NCBI GenBank assembly: GCA_900752435.1
Contig: CAADVD010000028.1
Location: forward strand, 1-30,478
Source: Oscillospiraceae bacterium
Lineage (GTDB): Bacteria; Bacillota; Clostridia; Oscillospirales; Ruminococcaceae
Length of the DNA: 30,478 bases
Reading direction: 5' to 3'
Position 1 is the first letter of the stretch, and each line of letters begins with the position of its first letter. Made by a program: the position numbers and the translations under genes. Under the pieces are notes generated by a model, which was given only the letters and a program-made list of their open reading frames with translations, searched no databases and was not told the origin of the DNA. This document shows positions 7,692 through 14,490 of this stretch, piece by piece.

Positions 7692-8384
7692 TTGAAAACC
7701 GTACATTGGAACATCGTACCGGCCGGTTCGCCGGTTTACCTCAAAAAATGCAGTCACTGCAAGGAAAAACGCCCGTTTTACAACAGCGAAAAATTTCGCG
7801 TCAATGCCCAGCAAAAACAGCTCGATGTGTGGCTGATTTACCGCTGTACGCAATGCGACTGCTCATGGAACATCGATGTGCATTCGCGCGTCAGCCCCAA
7901 ACAGCTTGACCCAAACCGGTATCACGGCTTTTTGGAAAACGACCGTGAACTGGCGAAACAAATCGCCTGTGACCTGCAAGTGATTCGGCAAAATCATGTG
8001 CAAGTATCCTATGAGGGAATGGACTACTTGCCATTGACCCAGCCCTTGTCATGGGAAGAAATTCAACAGTTGGAAGACGAACTTGTTGAAATTTGCATCA
8101 CTTGTCCGCTTTACTTTGGATTGAACCTGTCCCAACTATTAAAGAGAGAATGGGGCTTGTCGCGCCGCCAGCTGCAGGAGCTGAACGACGCGCATATCCT
8201 CTATCTGGAAAGCGGCGAATCCATTGTAAAGGCAAAATTGAAACATTCACTCAAACTATTCGTTAAAATCAAAAAAGGAGTCCAAAAGAAACAAGATGAA
8301 CCCACAGCTTTACACAGCCTATCCAACCAACAATGCCTTGCGTCGGAGCTTCTGCCGGCTGGCCGAGCAAACATTCGGGATTGA
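7692..8384 (+). CDS. DUF1062 domain protein with N-terminal zinc ribbon
   Basis: 230 residues. An in-frame stop at 7683-7685 makes the TTG at 7692 the first usable start. AAAGGA lies about 10 bases upstream. The start gives KTVHWNIVPAGSP, the usual DUF1062 beginning. Cysteine pairs at residues 20/23 (CSHC) and 52/55 (CTQC) look like a zinc ribbon. The middle holds VNAQQKQLDVWLIYRC, typical of the family, and the later part a helical LSRRQLQELNDA segment. The function is unknown. The last 30 codons overlap the next gene (GNAT) by 89 bases in another frame. The tail after LKLFVKIKK is low-similarity-looking, which suggests the original stop was lost. Confidence 0.78.
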   Translation: MKTVHWNIVPAGSPVYLKKCSHCKEKRPFYNSEKFRVNAQQKQLDVWLIYRCTQCDCSWNIDVHSRVSPKQLDPNRYHGFLENDRELAKQIACDLQVIRQNHVQVSYEGMDYLPLTQPLSWEEIQQLEDELVEICITCPLYFGLNLSQLLKREWGLSRRQLQELNDAHILYLESGESIVKAKLKHSLKLFVKIKKGVQKKQDEPTALHSLSNQQCLASELLPAGRANIRD

Positions 8385-9171
8385 CTTTGAACCGTGGTAT
8401 CAAGCCGGATTTTGGGGTGAGCAATACCGCCCGTATTCGCTGGTCGAAAACGGGGAAGTTATTGCCAATGTGTCGGTGAACATTATGGACATGTGCCTGC
8501 ACGGACAGCAAAAACACTTTATTCAGCTCGGCACAGTCATGACCGAGAAAGCTCACCGCGGACAAGGCTTGAGCCGCTTTCTGATGGAACGCATTCTGGA
8601 GGAATGGAAGCCTCAATGCGACGGCGTCTATCTGTTTGCCAACGACAGCGTGCTGAATTTTTATCCGAAATTCGGCTTCTGTCCGGCACAGGAATGGACG
8701 TACACCAAACCGCTTTCAGCCGCTTCCATCACCGCACCGCTTCCGCCGAAGCTGGACATGTCCGAACCGGCCAATCAACACCGGCTCAAGCAGGCCGTTT
8801 TGCAGAGCGTTCCGCAGTCCGCGCTGGCGATGCACCACAACACGGGACTGGTTTTGTTCTATGCCCTGTCCGTTTATCGTGAAAGCGTGTATGTGCTGGA
8901 TTCCTGCAACGCCCTTGTGATGGCGGACTGTGAGGACGGCACGCTGTATGTGCATGACATCATCGCGCCGCATCCCGTTTCCTTAAACGCTGTCATCGAT
9001 GCGTTCGCCGCTTTTGGCGCTCGGCAGGTCGTGCTCGAATTTACACCCAATGATGCGCAGGAATTTATCGTACAGCCGCTTTGCGAAGAGGATACCACCT
9101 TATTCCTGCTGGGCGATTTTCCAGAATGGGAACAGGAGCGCCTGTGCTTTCCAGCCCTCTCGCACGCATGA
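8296..9171 (+). CDS. GNAT family N-acetyltransferase
   Basis: 291 residues. Acetyl-CoA motif A is at about residues 75-95 (LGTVMTEKAHRGQGLSRFL, R-G-Q-G). FANDSVLNFYPKFGF follows, where GNATs place the motif B strand and catalytic helix. The C-terminal 150 residues form a second, unassigned domain. The ATG has AAAGGAG about 13 bases upstream and lies inside the 3' end of the DUF1062 gene, implying coupled expression. A strong hairpin terminator follows and separates it from the convergent pnp gene. The substrate is unknown. Confidence 0.83.
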   Translation: MNPQLYTAYPTNNALRRSFCRLAEQTFGIDFEPWYQAGFWGEQYRPYSLVENGEVIANVSVNIMDMCLHGQQKHFIQLGTVMTEKAHRGQGLSRFLMERILEEWKPQCDGVYLFANDSVLNFYPKFGFCPAQEWTYTKPLSAASITAPLPPKLDMSEPANQHRLKQAVLQSVPQSALAMHHNTGLVLFYALSVYRESVYVLDSCNALVMADCEDGTLYVHDIIAPHPVSLNAVIDAFAAFGARQVVLEFTPNDAQEFIVQPLCEEDTTLFLLGDFPEWEQERLCFPALSHA

Positions 9172-9190
9172 CAAAGTCCATCCGACAACA

Positions 9191-9229
9191 AAGCACCGTT
9201 CAAGGTTTTGGCCTTGAACGGTGCTTTTT
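9191..9229 (+). terminator. Terminator between GNAT gene and convergent pnp
   Basis: 15-bp perfect stem AAGCACCGTTCAAGG / CCTTGAACGGTGCTT with a six-base loop and a T-run on the plus strand. The same stem lies just past the pnp stop and could serve it, although the minus-strand T-run is poor. Confidence 0.85.
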
Positions 9230-9246
9230 AATGGCAATTTCGCCGT

Positions 9247-11361
9247 TTAATGATTGTTTTTCTTTGCTTCCAAATCCGCCAATGCGTCTTTTCTGGACAA
9301 ATTGATGCGTCCCTGATCGTCAATCTCAATCACCTTCACGATGATTTCATCGCCGACCGATACGACATCCTCCACTTTTTCCACTCGTCTGTTTTCGAGC
9401 TTGGAGATGTGCACCAATCCTTCTTTACCCGGCGCAATTTCCACAAATGCGCCGAAGTTCATCAAACGGGTGACCACGCCTTTGTACAGCGCACCAACCT
9501 CCGGATCGTTGGCAATGGTTTCCACCATGTACAGTGCGCGCTGTGCGTTGTCCAAATCCACACCCATAATGACGCACAAGCCGTCGTCATCAATGTCAAT
9601 TTTCACGTCGCATTCCGCGCAAATCTTCTGAATCACACTGCCGCCTTTGCCAATAACGTCTTTGATTTTGTCTACTTTGATTCTTGTCTGCAAGACTTTC
9701 GGGGCAAATTCGTTGACCGTATCGCGCGGAGCCGGAAGCGCCTTGAGCATGATTTCATCGAGAATGTACAGTCTGGCTTTTCTGGTCTTTTCAAAGGCTT
9801 CCCGGATGATATCCATGGTCAGACCGTCCACTTTGATGTCCACCTGAATCGCGGTGATACCCTTGTGCGTACCGCCCACTTTGAAGTCCATATCGCCGTA
9901 GAAGTCCTCCAAGCCCTGGATATCCACCATGGTTGTGAAAGTTCCGTCTTCCTTGGTAATCAAACCGCAGGAAATACCGGCAACCGGCGCTTTAATCGGC
10001 ACACCAGCGTCCATCAAAGCCAAAGTCGAACCGCAGATGGAGCCCTGCGAAGTCGAACCGTTGGAGGAGAGCACTTCGGAAACCACACGGATGGCATACG
10101 GGAATTCATCCAGCGACGGAAGCACCGGAACCAGCGCTTTTTCCGCCAGCGCACCGTGACCGATTTCACGTCTGCCCGGACCTCTGCTCGGACGGGTTTC
10201 GCCGACGGAGTAGGACGGGAAGTTGTAGTGGTGCATGTAGCGTTTGGTGGTGTTTTCGTCAATGCCGTCTAAATTCTGAATGTCGCGGATCGGACCGAGT
10301 GTTGCAATGGACAGTACCTGTGTCTGACCGCGGGTAAACAAGCCGGAACCATGCACGCGCGGCAAAACGCCCACCTCGGAAGCCAGCGGACGGATTTCTT
10401 CCATGCCGCGGCCGTCCACACGTTTGCCCTCCAAGAGCCAGTTGCGGACGATGTATTTTTGGAGCTTGTACATGCACTCATCAAGCTTCACTTGGCTGTC
10501 CGGATATTTTTCCGCCAATTCGGTGTAAACCTTTTCGTAAATCGGTAGCAGACGTTCGTCGCGGACAAGCTTGTTGTCGGTATCGAGCGCTACTTTCGTT
10601 TCTTCCAAAGCGATGGCTTTGACGTCTTCAAACATCTCGTGCGGAATTTCCTGCGATTCAAACGTAAATTTCGGTTTGCCGATTTCCGCCTGAATTTCGC
10701 TGATGAACGCCACCATCTTTTTGATTTCCGCATGACCGGCTTCGATGGCCTTGAGCATCGTTTCTTCATCGACTTCGTTTGCGCCTGCTTCAATCATGAC
10801 GACCTTTTCCGCAGAACCGGCCACCGTCAAATTCAAATCGGATTTTTCTCTCTGCTCGGTTACCGGATTGAGGACGATTTCGCCGTCCACCAAACCGACG
10901 CTGACTGTTGCAATCGGGCCGTTAAACGGTACGTCCGAAATCGAAACGGCGATGGAAGCCGCAATGGAACCGGTGATTTCCGGTGCGTTGTCGATGTCGG
11001 TTGCCAGCACCGTCATGACGATGGAAACGTCGTTGCGCATGTCTTTCGGGAACAGCGGACGCATCGGGCGATCCACCATACGGGAGGTCAGAATGGCATT
11101 TTCGCTCGGACGGGATTCTCTTTTCAGGAACGAGCCCGGGATTTTGCCGACCGCATACAATTTTTCTTCATAGTCTACGGAAAGCGGGAAGAAGTCCACG
11201 CCTTCGCGCGGTTTGGCAGAAGCGGTTACGTTGGCCATCACCACGGTATCGCCATAGCGAACCCAGCAGGAACCATTGGCCAGCTCGCAGGTTTTGCCGG
11301 TTTCGACCGTCAGCGGACGGCCGGCAAAGGTGGTTTTGAATGTTCTTGGTGTGCTAAGCAT
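9247..11361 (-). CDS. pnp: Polyribonucleotide nucleotidyltransferase (PNPase)
   Basis: 704 residues from the ATG at 11361, which has a perfect AGGAGG 7 bases upstream; the frame extends further upstream without a ribosome site. Domains in order are RNase PH-like 1 (about 1-230), the helical domain, RNase PH-like 2 (about 310-540, with TSQGSICGSTLALMDAG), KH (GKGG of DVIGKGGSVIQK) and S1 at the C-terminus (YKGVVTRLMNFGAFVEI). The enzyme degrades RNA 3' to 5' using phosphate. It lies downstream of rpsO, the conserved arrangement. Its leader contains a stable 11-bp hairpin with a 2-base bulge (11421-11453). In enterobacteria a comparable leader stem is cut by RNase III for autoregulation; whether that happens here is not known. 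Confidence 0.97.
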   Translation of the reverse strand: MLSTPRTFKTTFAGRPLTVETGKTCELANGSCWVRYGDTVVMANVTASAKPREGVDFFPLSVDYEEKLYAVGKIPGSFLKRESRPSENAILTSRMVDRPMRPLFPKDMRNDVSIVMTVLATDIDNAPEITGSIAASIAVSISDVPFNGPIATVSVGLVDGEIVLNPVTEQREKSDLNLTVAGSAEKVVMIEAGANEVDEETMLKAIEAGHAEIKKMVAFISEIQAEIGKPKFTFESQEIPHEMFEDVKAIALEETKVALDTDNKLVRDERLLPIYEKVYTELAEKYPDSQVKLDECMYKLQKYIVRNWLLEGKRVDGRGMEEIRPLASEVGVLPRVHGSGLFTRGQTQVLSIATLGPIRDIQNLDGIDENTTKRYMHHYNFPSYSVGETRPSRGPGRREIGHGALAEKALVPVLPSLDEFPYAIRVVSEVLSSNGSTSQGSICGSTLALMDAGVPIKAPVAGISCGLITKEDGTFTTMVDIQGLEDFYGDMDFKVGGTHKGITAIQVDIKVDGLTMDIIREAFEKTRKARLYILDEIMLKALPAPRDTVNEFAPKVLQTRIKVDKIKDVIGKGGSVIQKICAECDVKIDIDDDGLCVIMGVDLDNAQRALYMVETIANDPEVGALYKGVVTRLMNFGAFVEIAPGKEGLVHISKLENRRVEKVEDVVSVGDEIIVKVIEIDDQGRINLSRKDALADLEAKKNNH

Positions 11362-11420
11362 AAAAAGCCTCCTAAAATAAAAATAACAATTACAGGCGGC
11401 AGGCTTAGCAATAAATCCTG

Positions 11421-11453
11421 TTGTCTGAGCGGCCAAAACCGTGCCGCAGACAA
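11421..11453 (-). promoter_or_regulatory. Hairpin in pnp leader
   Basis: On the minus strand TTGTCTGCGGC pairs with GCCG-CT-CAGACAA, giving 11 bp with a 2-base bulge and a 9-base loop. It lies 60-92 bases before the pnp ATG. A double-stranded leader like this could be an RNase III/PNPase autoregulation site; that is inference. Confidence 0.45.
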
Positions 11454-11513
11454 TACGATTTAATGCTAATTTCCCACCGAACCCATAACAAGAAAAGGGA
11501 GAATAAATGCACG

Positions 11514-11540
11514 AAAAGGCAGATGTTATCCATCTGCCTT
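11514..11540 (-). terminator. Partial terminator between rpsO and pnp
   Basis: 10-bp stem (11516-11525 with 11531-11540), 5-base loop. The minus-strand tail is TTTTCG, counting two T from the stem, so it is a weak terminator. It probably lets part of rpsO transcription continue into pnp. Confidence 0.55.
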
Positions 11541-11553
11541 ATACGTTCTAAAA

Positions 11554-11820
11554 TTACTTGCGCAAGCCCAATTTTGCAACAACCGCACGATAGCGTTCGA
11601 TGTCGGTTTTCTTCAAGTAGTTGAGCAGGTTGCGGCGGTGACCAACCATTTTCAGAAGACCTCTTCTGGAGTGATGGTCATGCGGATGTGCTTTGAAGTG
11701 TTCCTGCAAATCGTTGATGCGTTTGGTCAGAACAGCAATCTGTACTTCCGGAGAACCGGTGTCGGTTTCATGGAGACGGTTTTCAGCGATAACCGCATTT
11801 TTTTCTTCTTTTCTTAACAT
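11554..11820 (-). CDS. rpsO: 30S ribosomal protein S15
   Basis: 88 residues, the standard S15 length. Characteristic segments are the TGSPEVQIAVLTKRINDLQEHFKAHPHDHHSRRGLL stretch (residues about 22-58) and HRRNLLNYLKK near the C-terminus. S15 binds the central domain of 16S rRNA early in 30S assembly. The ATG has GAGGTGAAAG just upstream. A perfect-consensus promoter lies 114-142 bases upstream, and the roughly 110-base leader is structured, as expected for S15 autoregulation. It is followed by a weak terminator and pnp. Confidence 0.97.
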   Translation of the reverse strand: MLRKEEKNAVIAENRLHETDTGSPEVQIAVLTKRINDLQEHFKAHPHDHHSRRGLLKMVGHRRNLLNYLKKTDIERYRAVVAKLGLRK

Positions 11821-11930
11821 ATGCTTTCACCTCATTACAATGTCACGCTGTTGCGTGCAGCTAAGTCCTAGTAGGCGGTCAGGTAAATTCCGCATTGAAC
11901 GGCTTAATCCGCAAACCACGACAAAGTAAA
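11821..11930 (-). promoter_or_regulatory. rpsO leader, candidate S15 autoregulatory RNA
   Basis: The transcribed leader is about 105 bases. It contains a CACGC-AACA-GCGTG hairpin (11844-11857) directly upstream of the ribosome site, and GCGG/CCGC segments able to pair around 11875-11895. S15 leaders in Firmicutes are known autoregulatory elements. I could not match the exact published structure by eye. Confidence 0.45.
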
Positions 11931-11933
11931 ACT

Positions 11934-11962
11934 ATTATAGCATACGGACAGCGATTTGTCAA
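11934..11962 (-). promoter_or_regulatory. Perfect-consensus sigma-A promoter of rpsO
   Basis: On the minus strand TTGACA, a 17-base spacer and TATAAT, both hexamers exact. Transcription should start near 11927. Confidence 0.9.
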
Positions 11963-12053
11963 AGAAATTTTCAAAATAAACAGCCAGCGGATTTTCGCTT
12001 GGTACCGCCGCGTTTCCAGCGGAAGTGCAGACAAAGGAAAAACGCGGTTAAAC

Positions 12054-12272
12054 TTAACCCAGCAGAGTTACAATCAGCCAAATCACCATGGTTGCGGTGC
12101 CGAGCATACTCAAACACGCCATGCAGCAGCATCCGCCTCGATGGGGCGGCGGCGGTCTGAATCCGCGTCTGGGCGGTGGCGGCCCTCCAAATCCGTGTCT
12201 GGGCGGCGGCGGTGGTCCTCCGAATCCGCGTCTAGGTGGCGGCGGTCCTCCAAATCCTCCTCGTGGTGGCAT
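12054..12272 (-). CDS. Small Gly/Pro-repeat protein with Cys cluster and C-terminal membrane helix
   Basis: 72 residues. The N-terminal 45 residues are made of four blocks of RRGFGGPPPP type. A Cys cluster CCCMAC (48-53) follows, then a hydrophobic helix to the C-terminus (about 54-71, ending IWLIVTLLG). It therefore looks like a tail-anchored or single-span peptide with a flexible cationic Pro/Gly arm. The ATG has a GAGG 8 bases upstream and a good promoter (TTGCTT, 17, TATGAT) at 12309-12337. No family is recognised. The repeat is GC-rich and an overlapping plus-strand frame exists, but the promoter, ribosome site and helix all point to the minus strand. The function is unknown. Confidence 0.6.
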   Translation of the reverse strand: MPPRGGFGGPPPPRRGFGGPPPPPRHGFGGPPPPRRGFRPPPPHRGGCCCMACLSMLGTATMVIWLIVTLLG

Positions 12273-12308
12273 ACTATCATCCTCACATTTCTGTAAATTT
12301 ATAAAATT

Positions 12309-12337
12309 ATCATAACATATTTTCGTATAAAAAGCAA
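12309..12337 (-). promoter_or_regulatory. Promoter of the Gly/Pro-repeat gene
   Basis: Minus-strand TTGCTT, 17-base spacer, TATGAT; the expected start is near 12302, about 30 bases before the ATG at 12272. Confidence 0.6.
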
Positions 12338-12513
12338 ATTTTTAGAACAACTTACTAAATATAAGTTAATTTGCACAAAACACAGTATTTTCTTTTGTAC
12401 GAAGAACAAAAAGGCCACCGGCGTTTTTGCATTGGAAACTTTCAAAATCAGTAAATAAAACAGTAAAAATTTTAAATTGCAAGAATATTTTTCAAAATCC
12501 CTGTCAAAACATC
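12338..12513. other. AT-rich intergenic spacer
   Basis: No convincing gene. It holds a short symmetrical A5-GCC/GGC-T5 hairpin (12408-12428) that may end transcripts from either side. An 8-bp inverted repeat TTGCAAGA/TCTTGCAA (12477-12484 and 12512-12519) has its right arm over the -35 of the next promoter and could be an operator. Confidence 0.4.
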
Positions 12514-12542
12514 TTGCAAAATTCAACACAAAGAGATATAAT
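12514..12542 (+). promoter_or_regulatory. Promoter of orphan plus-strand unit
   Basis: TTGCAA, 17-base spacer, TATAAT. Transcription would start near 12549 and run to the terminator at 12867-12896. The -35 overlaps the right arm of an inverted repeat. Confidence 0.6.
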
Positions 12543-12578
12543 AAGCATGAGAAAACAAAAAATTGCAGAGGCGGAAAG

Positions 12579-12692
12579 ATGCGGAAACACCTTTCTCATC
12601 TGCGTATATTATTATATTCGATTTCCTGCTTTTTTGCAGGAATGGGTTTGTCGGAGGTACGCATTGCGCGTTCGTATGTTTGCAGTACATAA
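12579..12692 (+). CDS. Possible 37-residue membrane peptide
   Basis: The ORF encodes a short basic N-terminus MRKHLSHLR and then a hydrophobic stretch LLYSISCFFAGMG (about residues 10-23), followed by a polar tail. GAGG lies 7 bases before the ATG, and a good promoter ends 37 bases upstream. The ORF overlaps, on the opposite strand, another plausible small ORF (12596-12721). At most one of the two is likely to be a real gene. No family is recognised, and the unit may instead be a non-coding RNA. Confidence 0.3.
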   Translation: MRKHLSHLRILLYSISCFFAGMGLSEVRIARSYVCST

Positions 12693-12721
12693 TCGATTGC
12701 GAAATGTTTTCTGCGCCGCAA
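12596..12721 (-). CDS. Possible 41-residue protein, or 3' part of an ORF broken by TAG
   Basis: From the TTG at 12721 the frame gives RRRKHFAIDYVLQTYERAM and a polar tail ending EYNNIRR, a coding-like composition. GAGGTGAT, a near-perfect ribosome site, lies 8 bases upstream of the TTG (measured from GAGG). The same frame extends upstream without other breaks to an ATG at 12760 that has AAGGAG 7 bases before it, but codon 4 is TAG (12749-12751). The options are a small gene with a TTG start and a three-residue leader (MKT), a nonsense-mutated 54-codon gene, or chance. No clear minus-strand promoter was found. The family is not recognised. Confidence 0.3.
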   Translation of the reverse strand: MRRRKHFAIDYVLQTYERAMRTSDKPIPAKKQEIEYNNIRR

Positions 12722-12866
12722 AACAATCACCTCGTTTTGTGTCAGGTACTAAGTTTTCATGATTCTTCTCCTTAAAACAAAAATCCTGGCCTCGCGGACG
12801 CGCAATGCGTGCCTCTGTATCGCGGCATCATCACTGGAGCTTTGTAAACATTTTCTAAACAAAACA

Positions 12867-12896
12867 AAAAAGTTGCACGTTCGCGTGCAACTTTTT
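12867..12896. terminator. Bidirectional terminator between orphan unit and nagA
   Basis: AAAAAGTTGCACG, a TTCG tetraloop and CGTGCAACTTTTT: 13 perfect pairs with T-runs on both strands. It ends plus-strand transcripts from the 12514 promoter and minus-strand nagA transcripts. Confidence 0.9.
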
Positions 12897-12953
12897 GTCA
12901 TTTTCAAGGGTATAGTGAAGGACTAACCTGCACCATGCCCAGAACTTGCAGCG

Positions 12954-14072
12954 TTACCTCGTTTTTTCTCCGCGGAGGTATACGCTTTCCAACTCCAAGT
13001 CCGGTGAGGTCAGCAGGAAATCCGCCGCCCGGCCAACTTCGATGCAGCCAAATCGGTCGTCCAGATGTACCGCTTTTGCCGGAATCAGCGTGGCGCTCAG
13101 AACAGCCTGCTCAATGGGAATTCCAAAGCGAACCAGATTGCGCATTCCGTCAAACACAGAAGTAACCGAGCCGGCAAGGGTGCCGTCTGCCAAGGTGGCC
13201 TTCCGGCCGCGCACCGTGACCGGAAGACCGCCCAGCTCGTAGCTTCCGTCCTGCAAACCGCAGGCGCACATGGAATCGGAGATGAGCACCAGCTTTTCCG
13301 GACAAAGCCGGAACATCATGCGGAGCACCGCCGGATGGATGTGCACGCCGTCACAAATCAATTCGGCATGGACGTCGCGTTCCAATACCATCCCGATAAT
13401 GCCCGGTTCGCGGTGGCCGAGGTCGTTCATCCCGTTGAACAGATGCGTAACATGGGTTGCGCCGCAGTCCACGGCATGGTTGGCTGTTTCGTAACCGCAG
13501 GTGGTGTGCGCCAAAGAGAGCACTTTTTTATCGCTGTAACGGCGGATGAATTCCATCGCGCCCGGAAGCTCGGGGTCGACGTCAACCAGAAGAATGCGGT
13601 TTCCGGACAGCGCATCCAATTTTTCAAACAGCGCGTTCTGCGGCGGAAGCAAATATTGCGGGTCATGCGCCCCTTTTTTCTGCTTGCCGAGAAACGGCCC
13701 CTCCATGTTGATGCCGAGAAGATGGCTTCCGCCGTCGGCTTTGTCTGCGGCACATCCGATGGCGGCGACGGCGCGCCGGTAAGCCGGAATTCCCATGGTC
13801 ATGGTGGTTGCGGCCACGGCAGTCACGCCGTGCGCGGCATACCAGCGAAGCATCTGCTCGATTTCTTCTGCGGAAGCCGTGGAAAAATCATAGCCGATAC
13901 AGCCGTGTGAGTGCAGGTCAATCAATCCTGGAAGCAAAAGCTTACCGGTGCAGTCAACTGCCTCGTCGCCATCCAAATGCGGCGCAATCCGTGTGATGGT
14001 ATCTTGCTCCACTTGAACATCGAGCGGTTGAAATTGTCCGCGGTAAAAGACGGACGCCTTTTGAAAAATCAT
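12954..14072 (-). CDS. nagA: N-acetylglucosamine-6-phosphate deacetylase
   Basis: 372 residues from the ATG at 14072, which gives MIFQKASVFYRG, the normal NagA beginning; the frame stays open further upstream. The metal and active-site segments are DLHSHG (His54, His56), NMEGPF (Glu124), LAHTTCGYE (His190), THLFNGM (His211) and the catalytic Asp in ISDSMCACG. The enzyme removes acetate from GlcNAc-6-phosphate in amino-sugar and cell-wall recycling. No nagB lies nearby. The ribosome site is weak (GGATGG about 13 bases away), so a TTG start at 14078 is possible. The promoter at 14143-14171 carries a palindrome over its -10, suggesting repressor control. The bidirectional terminator at 12867-12896 follows the gene. 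Confidence 0.93.
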   Translation of the reverse strand: MIFQKASVFYRGQFQPLDVQVEQDTITRIAPHLDGDEAVDCTGKLLLPGLIDLHSHGCIGYDFSTASAEEIEQMLRWYAAHGVTAVAATTMTMGIPAYRRAVAAIGCAADKADGGSHLLGINMEGPFLGKQKKGAHDPQYLLPPQNALFEKLDALSGNRILLVDVDPELPGAMEFIRRYSDKKVLSLAHTTCGYETANHAVDCGATHVTHLFNGMNDLGHREPGIIGMVLERDVHAELICDGVHIHPAVLRMMFRLCPEKLVLISDSMCACGLQDGSYELGGLPVTVRGRKATLADGTLAGSVTSVFDGMRNLVRFGIPIEQAVLSATLIPAKAVHLDDRFGCIEVGRAADFLLTSPDLELESVYLRGEKTR

Positions 14073-14129
14073 AGCCAATCGCCATCCGAACGTCCCATAC
14101 AATGAGATGTCCGCCTTTCTGTGTTTTGA

Positions 14130-14151
14130 TTCTATAATCTCTATTATAGAA
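14130..14151. promoter_or_regulatory. Operator-like palindrome over the nagA -10
   Basis: TTCTATAAT (14130-14138), a CTCT spacer and ATTATAGAA (14143-14151): two perfect 9-bp arms. The right arm contains the minus-strand TATAAT of the nagA promoter, and the left arm contains a plus-strand TATAAT. A dimeric repressor could bind here. Confidence 0.5.
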
Positions 14152-14171
14152 AAAATAGTTTTCAATTGCCA
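14143..14171 (-). promoter_or_regulatory. nagA promoter
   Basis: Minus-strand TGGCAA, 17-base spacer, exact TATAAT. The -35 is weak, consistent with a regulated promoter. The start site would be near 14136, inside the palindrome. Confidence 0.55.
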
Positions 14172-14250
14172 GTAGAAAATGGCATGATAGGCGGAAATTT
14201 GTGTGAAAGTGTGACGGTGAAGCGAACAAAGTTTTTTTATTAGTCAGCAC

Positions 14251-14279
14251 TTTACAAAATTCGTGGAATGCGTTATAAT
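14251..14279 (+). promoter_or_regulatory. pyr operon promoter
   Basis: TTTACA, 17-base spacer, TATAAT. The start near 14286 places the PyrR-binding hairpin about 10 bases into the transcript. Confidence 0.85.
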
Positions 14280-14295
14280 AAAACCAGTTTCAGCA

Positions 14296-14441
14296 CCTTT
14301 AAGTCGGTCCTGTGAGGCTGACAAGGCAGCAGCGAATAGAAAAAGATCGGATTTGCACAAGGGAAAACTGGGTGCAAATCGTTTGGAATGCAAGGCTGGC
14401 AGACTGCTTTTTTAAGGTGGTTTGGTCAGCTTTTTCTTTTT
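14296..14441 (+). promoter_or_regulatory. PyrR-dependent attenuator leader
   Basis: The hairpin at 14296-14326 carries the sequence GGTCCTGTGAGGCTGAC. It matches the PyrR-binding loop consensus (ARUCCNGNGAGGYU) except for a G in place of A at the first position, and is closed by CCTT/AAGG. A 9-bp stem GATTTGCAC/GTGCAAATC follows (14350-14358 with 14372-14380). The terminator pairs AAGGCTGGC (14392-14400) with GTCAGCTTT (14425-14433), using three G-U pairs, and ends in TTTTTCTTTTT. The GCTGAC of the binding loop (14317-14322) can instead pair with GTCAGC (14425-14430), a plausible antiterminator that PyrR-UMP would block. The mechanism is established for Bacillus; the pairings here are by eye. 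Confidence 0.85.
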
Positions 14442-14490
14442 GCATGGATGAAAAAAGGAAGATGGAATGCGTTGGAGGTGTGCGTCAGGC

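Noticed and set aside
12088..12315. Plus-strand 75-codon Gly-rich ORF
   Set aside because: It lies opposite the Gly/Pro-repeat gene; no ribosome site or promoter on the plus strand, and open only because of the repeat.
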